A stretch of 64,000 bases of DNA from Hordeum vulgare subsp. vulgare. Taxonomy: Eukaryota; Streptophyta; Magnoliopsida; Poales; Poaceae. The position numbers and the translations under genes were made by a program. Of the stretch, positions 45,145-55,625 are shown piece by piece. A model generated the notes under the pieces. It saw only the letters and a list, made by a program, of their open reading frames with translations, was not told the DNA's origin and did no database searches. The stretch spans positions 342,157,948 to 342,221,947 of the forward strand of contig NC_058523.1 in the NCBI RefSeq assembly GCF_904849725.1, given 5' to 3'. The number at the start of each line of letters is the position of its first letter. Position 1 is the stretch's first letter.

Positions 45145-48100
45145 TTTTGGTGTTCATCATATTCTTTTCATCCTTTTAAATGATTCATGTTTGGTAATTC
45201 TTATCCAAGCCTCTCTTATTTATTCATCCATCTCTGTTTTATTTGGAGGGCTGAAGTATGTCAAAATTTTCTTGTTCTCAATCCTCTCAATTATTTCGAG
45301 GTTCTCACCTAAACAAGTTTTCATTTGAACCGGTGCAATCAATCTTTCTTAGCAATCATTTCAATGGTGTCTTTCTTTTGAGTGGCCCCATAACCCACAG
45401 GTTTTTCTGGGATCATAACTGGCTCTTCTTATCTTTTCTGGAGATCTCTAAATATTTTCAAAGGTGACATAAGAATGATTTTCATCAGTCATATCCCTTC
45501 TCCAAGATCAATTCAAATTAGTTTTCTTCGTTGGCTGAAACTTACATTATTCATCATTCTGGAGTGCCTCACTAATTCATGCTGGTGTTTCTCGACATCA
45601 TTCTCATCTTGGGACAACCGAAGAAGTGCTTCTCTTAAATCTTTGTCCTTTAATTTTATGATTGTCATCTCAGCTTCGTGCCATCCTCTCAATTGCTTCC
45701 AATCATGAGAAATTCCTTCCCTATCTATCCAGTGAATTTCAGTGTCGTTTTCATTTCTCAATCCTCCGAAGGCCATCATTTCAGAAGATTTCTTCGTTCT
45801 CAGCTCTCACCTTTCATTCTCAAATTCTTATCAACTGTTGTCTCTTCTTTTGTCTCTCAATTATTCTGGTGCTTCATATAAGTTTTCTGTTAGGCGGCTC
45901 AAGATCTCTTCACTCTCATGTATTCCATTCATTTCTAATATCCCTATATGTTCTAAATTCTTTAGGTGGATCATAATCTCTTCGGTCTCATGTATCTTCA
46001 TTCATTCATGGTATTCCCATTCATTTGTAATTCTTGCCGGTGGCTTGTTTAAGCATTCTCTAATTGAATCATGCTCTCTTTGTCCTCATGTGGCCCAGTT
46101 CAATCGTATTGTCCTCTTTCATTCCAAATTCTTACCCATGGTTCTTTCAGGACTTCTTCAAGTTTCTACTCTAGCTCTATCTCTCTTTCGTCTTTTCAAG
46201 AAGAATAAGTGGTATGCCGAATCTGTTGCTTGTCATCAATTTAACTTGATGAAGGATAAGCATAACATAATTCTTGTTCTAATTTCATCAAAGTGATTTC
46301 AATTCTTTTCAGAGTGTCTCACGATATTAATTCCTAATTCTAAGTTTTCCATTTTTCTTTCCGGAGTTCCCATTTTTCACAAGTATCTCTTCGCGGAGCT
46401 TCATCTAAAATCTTTGCAAGGCCATAATCTTTTTCTTTCAACCTTCAACTCTTTCTATCATCCTTCCATTCCGGTGGTTCTTCAAGGGTTCAATTCATTC
46501 TCAAAGTGTTCTTCAAGATTCTTGTTGGAGTATCTCAAGTGTTCTTCTATTGCATTTCAATGTCCAATTCTTCCTCCTTTTTTGCTGTGAGGTGGTTTTA
46601 TAGCATTCTTGGCTCACGAGGTTTCTTAAAGGGAGTTTGTTTTCAAGAATGAGATATTTAAACCCACCAATTATTTGATCATGAGATATTTTAAGCCCAT
46701 GATTTCTTCATTGATGTTATCTTGGATGATATTGCACCTAAAGCTTTTCCTATGGATTGTTGCTATCATGGTGCTTGTCATTAATCCAAGTTCTCATTGT
46801 ATCCTCTTGGTGTAAGAAGTTTTGCATGTCTTGTTGCTCCCAAGCAATCCTTGTTTTGTTAGTGGCTGATTGTCACCTCATTATTTTGAAATGGTCTCTG
46901 TAAGCCCACTACAAGCATATTCTTTTCATTGTTTGTTTTCCAACAACTTTGTTCAATTCTTCTTGTAGGATGCTTCTTAATTCAATTGCGGTAGAAGTTT
47001 TCATTTTCTTCTTCATTCTTTCTTCCCAATGATCTAGTTTCTATTCTCTTGTTCCGGAGTAGTTGTGATGTTGCTCTCTTTTATCCATTATCTATTTTTG
47101 TCAAGATCTTGTTATTTCCTTGCTTGTTCATTTAACCCGAGTGTTGTGCCCCGCTAAGTTCTTTCCTTTCTTATCAATTTAGTTGGATGTTGTGAATCTT
47201 TTCAATTTCATTCCATCATATCAAATTTTGCTTCTATTTCCTACCAAAGTGCTACCGAAATTTTGTCTTAATTCTTGCTTGTTCTTCATGTCATTCTTCA
47301 ACCCCTTTGCAACCTTCAAGGAACGTTGGTTTCACTTGTTTGTCAAGAAACAACTAAGGTTTACCTATTGCTCTTTCCCTTCCTCTTCCCCTTTTTCATT
47401 CTTAGATCTCGGGGCGAGATCTCTTGTTAGTGTTGGAAAGTTGTAACAGCCCAGAACCGACACTCCAGAAGATTCCCCTTTTACTCCGTTGCTCGCGTGT
47501 GATTATGCGGTTGTCACATTCATCATTGCAACATTTGCATCATTCGCATTGCATCGGCACTCCGTTGACGTATGTTTTCAAAACTTGCATCCATTATTAC
47601 TTGTCGGTTCTCTCTGTTTTTGTCGTTGACTTTTCGGGACCAACCACACACGCACGCGCCCACAACATCATTTAAAATATTTGTTTTTAAAACTGTGTAT
47701 AAATCTTTCTCGGATTGGGTTGAAACTTCGTGTCCAGTCTTATCTTAATGTAGGTAGGCCGCCTACCAAATTTCATTGCGATCGGAGTTCGTTTGATACC
47801 CGAACCGTTGAACCTATAGCGGCACTATAGCCGGTCAAGCGTGAGACGTTTCGGTATTTTAAACTCTGTCGCCGGGTTGCCCGTTTTCCTTCTCATCTCC
47901 GCCTAGCCTCTCTGCACACTACACCGGTCCACGCGCAACCTAGCCCGAAACTTCCTCGGACCCAAACCCGACGGTCATGACCGTTGGATCCGGATCAATC
48001 CCGTAAAACCCTAAACCGTCATCGGTTTTTCAATAGAACCCCCTTAACCTATTTTACCAAGACCATTCTATTTAGGCCGAAGGGCCAATTACACCCCATT

Positions 48101-48509
48101 CAGAAAATAGTTCCTATTTATATACGAAACTAGTCCAATCCTACCCTAACCCTAGCAATCCAATGCTCCCTCCCGATAGCGCCGCCACCCCACCTAGTTT
48201 CCCCCATCGGGCCAATCCACAGTTGTCTCCTCCTTCCTCCCAACTGCGAGCCAGCCCGAGCTCCTCTGCTAGTGCCCCAGCTGCCATTGACCTCGCCCTC
48301 GTCAGCCCCGCCTCACCACCGACCAACGTGACCATCAGGAGCACCGCTCGCGCCATGCAGCTATCACAGCGGCCCTGCGCGCCATCGTACCCGAGCCCGT
48401 CGTCGGCAGCACGAGCCTCGACCCCGCCATGACCTCGAGCTGCTGCCACGCGTGCCTCCTGCCGGAGCTGCCGTTGGCTGCTTCCTGCCGTCCCGCCCGT
48501 GTAGCAGCC

Positions 48510-50167
48510 AGACAAATGCGATTCTCGATTGCTCAACAATTAGAAATTGTCTTGTAATGACCCACCAGCGCGTGGGATCGAGGCAGTTTTCGAGGGTAGA
48601 GTATTCAACCCAAATTTGTTGGTTCGCCGGACAGGAAGTGAGAGGATACTCTCAAGTATTAGCAGCTGAATGTGTTTGATTCAACCACATGTGAAAGATT
48701 AGTATCTGCAAGCAAAGTATCAACAGCAAAGTGGTATCATAACAACGGTGTCAGAAACGATCTGTTGACGGCAGACTATTCCTAACGATTGTATCAATGG
48801 CGCCAGAAGTTGCCCGTGGATGGAAAATATTCTTTCCCGTCAACGGCGCGAGAAAAAGTATTGTAGCAGGTAGCAGCAGTGTAACAAGTAGCAGCAGTGG
48901 AAAGGAACAGCAGTAGTGACAGCTGTAGCAAGTAGCAACAGTAGTAACAGCAGGAGAGAAAAACAAGTAACAGCAGCAGAGCAAAACAAGTAACAGCAGC
49001 AGCAACAGTAGTAACAGCAACAGAGCAAAACAAGTAACAGCAGAAGTGGTACAAACTCGTAGGCAATGGGTCGGTGATTTGTTTGGATGATATTCATCAG
49101 CCAACAGTTATAACACGGAGAGATATGTGGCTAGCTCCCGTTCGTCAATGTGATGTAGGCATGCATTCCGTGTGTCGTCATACGTTCTTAGGGAAAAGAA
49201 CTTGCATGACATCTATTGTCCATCCCTCCCGTGGCAGCGGGGTCCAAAAGGAAACTACGGGATATTAAGGTTCTCCTTTTAATAAAGAACCGGACCAACG
49301 CATTAGCACTTGGTGAACACATTAACTCCTCACATTATGGTCATCACCGGGAGTGGTTCCGGTTATTGTCACTCCGGGGTTGCCAGATCATAACACATAG
49401 TAGGTAACTACAACTTGCAAGATCGGATCCAAAACACACATATATTGGTGACAGCATAATAATTTCAGATCTGAAATCATGGCACTCTGGCCCTAGTGAC
49501 AAGCATTAAGCATGGCAAAGTAGTAGCAACATCAATCTCAGAACATAGTGGATACTAGGGATCAATCCCCGTCAAAACTAACTCGATTACATGATAGATC
49601 TCATCCTACTCATCATCGCCCAGCGAGCCTACGAATAGATTACTCACGAACGATGAAGATCTTCATGGAATTGGAGAGGGAAGAAGGTTGATGATGACGA
49701 TGGCGACGATTTCCCCTCTCCGGAGCCCAAAACGGACTCCAGATCTGCCCTCCACATGAAGAACAGGATGTGGCGCCGCCTCCGTATCGCAAAAGCGACG
49801 AAATCTTCTATCTTTATTTTTTCTGGGAGCAAAGTGAATTTATAGAGCTGAGTTTGGGGGCGGCAGAGCCACGTGGGCCCCACAAGCTTGCTAGCCGCCA
49901 CGAGGGTGGTGGCGGCTACAGGGCTTGTGGCCCACTGGCCCATCCCCTCCGGTGGATCTTTGCGCAGGTATTTTTCATATTTTCCAGAAATATTCTCCGT
50001 AAATTTTCAGGACGTTCCGAGAACTCTCATTTTTGCACAAAAACAATACCAAGGCAATTCTGCCGAAAACAACGTCAGACCAGGTTAGTTCCATTCAAAT
50101 CATGCAAATTAGAGTCTAAAACAAGGGCAAAAGAGTTTGGAAAAGTAGATACGATGGAGACGTAGCA
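48510..50167 (-). repeat. 3' LTR of the Athila-like non-autonomous Gypsy
   Basis: 1658 bp; on the minus strand it starts TGCTACGTCTCCATCG at 50167 and its far end abuts TSD cagcc. It includes a CAG-rich variable repeat at 48861-49047. A TATA-like tataaattc is seen on the minus strand near 49837-49847. Confidence 0.87.
48861..49047. repeat. CAG/AAC-rich variable tandem repeat in the LTR
   Basis: Irregular units around agtaacagcagcag and agcaaaacaagtaacagc. The homologous block in the other LTR is 57240-57439 with a different unit order. It produces spurious poly-Leu frames on the minus strand. Confidence 0.85.
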
Positions 50168-50183
50168 ACTCCCCCAAGCTTAA
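50168..50183 (-). other. PPT of the Athila-like Gypsy
   Basis: On the minus strand, ttaagcttgggggagt directly before the 3' LTR. Confidence 0.78.
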
Positions 50184-52076
50184 AACCTTGCTTGTCCTCA
50201 AGCAACTCAGTTGACAAACTGAAAGGGAAAGAAAAACTTTGACAAAGTGTGTTTGATCTTGTTGTTGCAACTATGTCTAACTCATAACCAGAATTTCAGC
50301 AAAATCACAAGTTAACCACATAAGCAAGTGACACAAAGGTCTCTCGGTAAACTAATATCAATGGCATAATAAGCTAGCGAGCAAATAATAATGAGTTTCA
50401 GATACCAACAATTCAATCAAAACAAGCATGAAGCAATATGAATAGGTGGTATCTCACTAGCTCTTTCTGAGACCGCAAAACATAAATGCAGAGCACTTTC
50501 AAAGATCAAGGGTTGACTAAACATTGTAATTCATAGCAACGAAGATCCAGTCATAGTCATACTCAATATCAATCAAAAGCAAAGCATAAAAATGACAGAG
50601 GTGCTCTCCAATTGTTGCTTATATAAGAAGAGGATGACTCAACAGGAAAATAAATAGACAGGCCCTTCGCAGAGGGAAGCATTGATTTGCAGAGGTGCCA
50701 GAGCTCAAGCTTTGAAAACAGAGATAATAATTTTGGGTGGCATGCTTTCATTGTCAACGCAATGACCAAGAGTTCTCAATATCTTCCATGCTACTCATGC
50801 TATAGGCGGTTCCCAAACAGAAAAGTAAAGTTTTAACTCCCCCACCACCAATCAATCACACTCCACGGCTAGCCGAATCCTCGGGTACCGTCCATACTAA
50901 CATCAATCCGGGGGGTCTTGTTTTACAGTTATGTTTTCGATTTAAGCGTGGAACTAGGCATTCCAATTACCGGACCCTTTCTTGTGAATGACAGTGAATA
51001 AACACATGTCGAGGATAACACGCCTAACATGGAAGATACTAATAGCCCCCTGTCACCACATGAGCGGTTCGGGCATGCAAAACAGATTATTTATTGAAGG
51101 TTTATAGAATGGCACATGCAAATTTACTTGGAACGGCAGGTAGATACCGCAAATAGGTAGGTATGGTGGAATCTCATGGAAAAACTTTTGGGTTTATGGA
51201 AGTGGATGCACAAGCAGTATTCCGCTTAGTACAAGTGAAGGCTAGCAAAAGACTGGGAATCGACCAACTAGAGAGCGACAACAGTCATCAAGATGCAATC
51301 AGTTTGACTAACATTGAATGCAAGCATGAACAAGATATAAATCACCATGAACACGAACATCATAGAGGCTATGTTGTTTTGTTTCAACTACATGCATGAA
51401 CATGCGCCAAGTCAAGCCACTTGAATCATTCAAAGGAGAATACCATCCTATCATACTACATCATAGTCATCTCAAAATCTATGTTGGCATTCAAGACAAA
51501 CCATTATAAGCTCTCAACTAGTTAAGCATGGCATCAGAAGCTATGATCTCTAAGTTGTCATTGCAAACATGGTTCTCTCACAACAAAGCTGAATCAGGCA
51601 TGACAAGCTAGTCATATTTACAAAAACAAAATAGATAGAGTTCATACCAGCTTTTCTAGTCTCAGTCACTTCATCATATATCATCATTATTGCATTTCAT
51701 TTGCACGATCGAACGATGTGAACAATAATAAGAGTGCTCGTGCATTGGACTGAGTTGAATCTGCAGGCAAACACAAAGGAGAAGACAAAGTAATATGGCT
51801 CTTTGAAAGCTAAACAGGTATGCATGCAAGAGCCACTAAACATTGTAATCAATATCTTCTACCTTAACCCCAAGAAAAAGAAAACTATTTACACGGGAAA
51901 ACTCCCAACAAGCAAAAGAAGAAAGAAAAATCTTTTTGGGTTTTCTTCAAAAGGACACAAAACAAGAAAACAAGAAAACGAAAATAAACTAGCATGGATA
52001 GTACAGTGGCAAAGTGTAAACACCGACTGACAAAGTGAAAGCATAAGCATGAATGTAAGGTTGGTGAGAACACGTA
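50184..52076 (-). other. Non-coding stretch between the extra ORF and the PPT
   Basis: 1.9 kb without a convincing frame on either strand. No RT, integrase or envelope signature is visible. A second PPT-like tract (52077-52093) bounds it on the ORF side. Confidence 0.65.
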
Positions 52077-52093
52077 ATCCCCCAAGCTTAGGC
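52077..52093 (-). other. Internal PPT-like tract just after the extra ORF
   Basis: On the minus strand it reads cctaagcttgggggatt, the same core as the real PPT at 50168-50183, about 20-30 bases downstream of the 349-codon ORF stop. It might act as a central polypurine tract; this is inference. Confidence 0.5.
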
Positions 52094-52110
52094 TTTTGGC
52101 CTAGCTTGGT

Positions 52111-53160
52111 CTACTCCCAAGGCGGGAAATAACCAGCTGCGGGATACTCCAGAGCAGACTGTGGATGCCACTGCTGTGTGAGCTCCTCTGGCTCCCACTG
52201 ATAAACTGGCGGCTCGGGCACGGGCACCTGTGGTTGGGCCAAGCCCCAATATGCGTAGATGTCCGAGGACATAATAGTGTACTTGCCTGCATGAAGATCG
52301 AACAAAGAAGGAGCAGGCAAAGTAATAGTCTCTCGAGTACCCTGACTAAATACCAGGTTATAAATCATCCGTCTACTAGCATCTCTATGCAGAAAATCAT
52401 GGCGAACCATGTTGTCATAATCCAGATATTTCTCACGGAGAAGCATCTCTCCTTCCTCCCCCAGTCTAACGGGTATCTCAAAGTGTCTGGCAAGACGGGT
52501 AGCATAGATACCTCCATAGATGACACCCTTGGAACGGTTTGTGTTCAATCGCTGAGCTACTATCGCACCTAGGCTATAAGTCTTATCGTTATAAAGGCCT
52601 TCGCACAAAACCGCAAGGTCTGGAGAACTAAGTGATCCAGCCTCCCCACGGCCAATCAAACATTTTCCCACAAATAATGAGAAGTACCGAAGCACAGGAA
52701 AATGTATGCTAGAAATTCTAGCGCGAGACACTCCTCTCTCCTCTCCAACAGCAACAGTACCTATGAAATCCTCCAAGTCCCGTGGACGAGGTTCACGGAT
52801 ATCCCCAACATGAGGTAATTTGCATACATTGCAATAATCCTGTAGTGTCATGCACTCGGGGATATCGTACAACATGAACTCAACCATGGGAGGATTCTTC
52901 CTCGGATAAAAGTTGAAGCTTTGAACGAAAATATTGGTGAGGAGGAGGTATTGTGAGCACTTATCTTCAAAGAACGCAGTAAGACCTGCATTCTCCACCA
53001 AGTAATAGAAGTCTTCATAACGCCGAGCGACGCGCAAAAGTTCATCACTTGGCCAATCGCACGCTCGAACTTCTATGACTCGAGGAACCACGTATTTGGG
53101 ATGGTTCTTCTCATCCTCCTTGGGGTTACGGCTTGAAGAGCCTCTCAAGAACCTCCTCAT
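52111..53160 (-). CDS. Intact 349-aa extra ORF of a non-autonomous Gypsy, function unknown
   Basis: Uninterrupted minus-strand frame starting MRRFLRGSSS. Residues 1-22 are basic. A folded-looking region spans about 25-300, including YEDFYYLVENAGL (48-60), DKCSQYLLLTNIFVQSF (66-82), SSIHFPVLRYFSLFVGKCLIGRG (150-172) and LPAPSLFDLHAGKY (281-294). The tail is Pro/Trp/Glu-rich. The pattern HFPxLRYF followed by LxGRG and a later DL resembles the ATHILA ORF-1 family of plant Gypsy elements (from memory). No protease, RT, integrase, transmembrane or signal segment is evident. It lies 3' of protease, where autonomous relatives have pol or an envelope-like gene. It is open although gag and protease are broken, suggesting constraint or chance. 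Confidence 0.8.
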   Translation of the reverse strand: MRRFLRGSSSRNPKEDEKNHPKYVVPRVIEVRACDWPSDELLRVARRYEDFYYLVENAGLTAFFEDKCSQYLLLTNIFVQSFNFYPRKNPPMVEFMLYDIPECMTLQDYCNVCKLPHVGDIREPRPRDLEDFIGTVAVGEERGVSRARISSIHFPVLRYFSLFVGKCLIGRGEAGSLSSPDLAVLCEGLYNDKTYSLGAIVAQRLNTNRSKGVIYGGIYATRLARHFEIPVRLGEEGEMLLREKYLDYDNMVRHDFLHRDASRRMIYNLVFSQGTRETITLPAPSLFDLHAGKYTIMSSDIYAYWGLAQPQVPVPEPPVYQWEPEELTQQWHPQSALEYPAAGYFPPWE

Positions 53161-53178
53161 CTTTTCCCTTTTTAAGCT

Positions 53179-53411
53179 CTGAAAAATTCTGAAATTTTTA
53201 GAGACTTTGAAAGAAAAGTGAGTAAGAATTAACCCAACTCATAGCAACTACTCCTACTAGTGCCTAGAGACTGTATCACGGGCTAAAACTACTTGGGACA
53301 AACTAAAATCAACGTTTCTAGCTCAAGAACAGGGTCACCAAGGTAGCAAGAGTACGCGAAGGATAAAGCACTAGAGCAAAAACTAATTGGGCCAATGGAG
53401 GAGTCACTTAC
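53179..53411 (-). other. Plausible intron in the leader of the 349-aa ORF
   Basis: On the minus strand, ccttg|gtaagtgact gives a near-ideal donor at 53411, and attttcag before agctt gives an acceptor at 53179, 18 bases before the ATG at 53160. Intron length would be 233 bp. No transcript evidence; purely a sequence-based inference. Confidence 0.35.
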
Positions 53412-53554
53412 CAAGGAGTAATTTCCCCAAAACGGTTCGGAGAATGGTGCTTTGAGCAAGGAGATCGAAAATCACAGCCAAATGAGAAAGAACACGGGTT
53501 TGAGCTGCGAAACAATTTTTTCTAGAGGTGGAAGAAGAGGATGAGAGCTGGAAT

Positions 53555-53740
53555 GAGTGGAGGGGGTCCCTATGGGCCCCATAAGCTTGCTAGCCGCCAC
53601 CAGGGGGCGGCGGCTGCAGGGCTTGTGTCTCACTGGTTTGGGCCCCAGGCCAGCTCTCAGTCCCCGTATTTTCAAATATTCCAGAAAAAATCATACTGGA
53701 TTTTCAGGACCATTGGAGAACTTTTATTTTCGGGGTATTT
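53555..53740 (-). promoter_or_regulatory. LTR-like segment upstream of the 349-aa ORF (possible internal promoter)
   Basis: It shares two blocks, in the same order and orientation, with the element's own LTR at about 49870-50040. One is the agcttgctagccgccac / ggcggct / cagggcttgtg block. The other is the gtatttt...ccagaaa...attttcaggac...gagaac block. It lies between protease and the extra ORF, on the 5' side of the ORF. In the LTR this part surrounds the presumed transcription start, so it may drive a separate transcript. A decayed LTR insertion is an alternative. Confidence 0.5.
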
Positions 53741-53957
53741 TTCTCCGGGACGCTAAAACAGAAAACAGAAAAAACTAAACTAAATTTATCATTTTTCTTC
53801 TAAGCAACAGAAGGTGAAAGCTTAAAACAGAGGTATGTGACTCTTTGATTCATCCATTTCATGGTCATCGAAAGAAATCCGTTAATGGCGTTGATCAAAT
53901 CCTCATGGCAAAACCTTTTCGAATCGCAAGAGAAAATAGAGAATTGTCGAATAGCCA

Positions 53958-54836
53958 CTAAGTCACCTCAATGGGGATATGTATAACCCCAACAAGAAAA
54001 TCATACTTCATCTTGACACGAGGAATAGGGCATTCAAAGCTCCCAATAAGAATCGATGAAGTCTTTTCGATAGCATTGATGCAATGTACTTGATACCGTT
54101 TCTTCGAAAAGTGCATTGTGTGCTCATTACCGTTGACATGGAAAGTGACATTGCCTTTGTTGCAATCTATAACAGCCCCTGCCGTGTTTAAAAAGGGTCT
54201 TCCGAGGATGACAGCCATGACATCGTCCTCGAGAATATCCAAAATAACAAAGTCTGTTAAGATAGTGGTATTAGCAACCACAACAGGCACATCCTCGCAA
54301 ATGCCTATAGGGAAAGCAGTTGATTTGTCGGCCATTTGCAGAGAAATTTCAGTGTGTGTCAACTTATCCAGTTCAAATCTACGATAAAGAGAGAGCGGCA
54401 TAACACTAACACCGGCTCCAAGGTCACATAAGGCAGTTCTTACGTAGTTTCCTTTAATGGAGAAAGGTATAGTGGGCACTCCGGGATCACCAAGTTTTTT
54501 AGGAGTTCCACCTTTGAAAGTGTAATTGGCAAGCATGGTGGAGATCTCAAGATCTGGTATGTTCCGTTTATTGGTCACGATATCTTTCATGTACTTGGCA
54601 TATGGAGACATTTTGAGCATATCAGTTAACCGCATCTGCAGGAAGATGGGTCTTATCATCTCAACGAATCGCTCAAAATCCTCATCATCCTTTTTCTTGG
54701 ATGGCTTAGGAGGAAAGGGCATAGTTCTCTGAACCCATGGCTCCCTTTCTTCACCATGCTTCCTAGCAGTGAAGTCATTCTTATCGTATCTCTTAGGTTG
54801 TGGGTTATCAGGATTAACCATAGGTTCAATCTCCAC
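53958..54836 (-). pseudogene. Athila-like aspartic protease domain (C-terminal gag-protease part)
   Basis: Open 292-codon stretch on the minus strand, continuing the frame of the segment above it after a stop at 54855-54857. Residues about 55-110 are the pre-protease helical segment (FVEMIRPIF, MLKMSPYAKYMKDI). Catalytic DLGAG is at about 158-162, with ILGRPFL at about 214-220. The usual motif is DLGAS, so Ser is replaced by Gly here, which might weaken activity. The protein would process Gag. Confidence 0.85.
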
Positions 54837-55625
54837 ATCCTCATCATTGCTAGGTTAAGCATTATTATGAACATCGCTGTCCATATTGTCACCAGGTTCA
54901 TGTTCATCACCAGATTGTGTTTCTGCATCAAACGCAGAAATATCATTAGGTTCTTCAGGTGTGACAGTATTTTGTGAACTGGCATGTAGGTTTCTATCAT
55001 CCTTCTTCTTCTCCTTAGGATGACTCGGTGTATCAGCATTAATTCCTTGAGAATCTTGATCAATTCTCTTAGGATGGCCTTTAGGATACAAAGGTTCCTG
55101 AGTCATTTTGCCTCCTCTAGTAATGACTCTAACAGAGTTGTCATTTAATTCATTGAGCACGTCATTCTAAGATTTAAGTACTTGTTCTACCTGAGTAGTA
55201 ATCATAGAGGCATGTTTACTCAGAAGCTTCAGATCATTGACATTTCTGTCTACACAAGCACTTAAATGGCTAAGCATACAAGTACTTTGTTCCAAATGTC
55301 TGCAAACATAATCATTGAAACTCTGTTGTTTGGCAACAAAGTTGTCAAATTCATCAAAGCATAGGCTAGCAGGTTTGTCAAACGGAATATCACTCTCATC
55401 AAACCTACGCAGAGAATTCACTTCTACTACATGTATCGGGTTATCGAGACCATGGATCTCTTCGATAGGTGGTAGATTTTTGACATCTTCAGATCTAATG
55501 CCTTTCTCTTGCATAGATTTCTTGGCTTCTTGCATATCTTCGGGACTGAGGAATAGAATACCTCTTTTCTTAGGAGTTGGCTTAGGAGGTGGTTCGGGAA
55601 TAGTCCAAGCATTATCAACCGGCAC
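54837..55625 (-). pseudogene. Gag-protease linker region, broken by two stops
   Basis: A minus-strand frame continuous with the protease part except for stops at 55167-55169 and 54855-54857. It is rich in Pro, Lys, Asp and Glu (PEPPPKPTPKKRG at the start), with a helical His/Gln-rich middle and an acidic end. This is typical of the spacer between capsid and protease in Athila-like elements. No own function proposed. It overlaps the end of the gag frame through a frameshift near 55620. Confidence 0.75.

Larger units (their letters stand above)
43355..47441 (+). other. Non-coding internal domain of the LARD
   Basis: It follows the 5' LTR with the PBS and ends at a weak purine tract before 47442. 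I see no gag, protease or pol. From about 44360 the plus strand is markedly pyrimidine-rich, with recurring tcaattct, ttcttc and cttttc words, interrupted by a hAT-type MITE (44718-45144). Short open frames in it have no recognisable products. Confidence 0.75.

Noticed and set aside
45258..46296. Several Ser/Phe-rich frames of 70-180 codons
   Set aside because: They arise from the pyrimidine-rich internal domain of the LARD and show no domain or conserved start.
48751..49104. Minus-strand frames encoding long runs of Leu, Cys and Tyr (also 57130-57491)
   Set aside because: They are the translation of the CAG/AAC-rich variable repeat in the Gypsy LTRs, open in several frames at once.
51800..52030. 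Lys-rich 75-codon plus-strand frame
   Set aside because: A-rich non-coding interval of a minus-strand element; no domain and no conservation argument.
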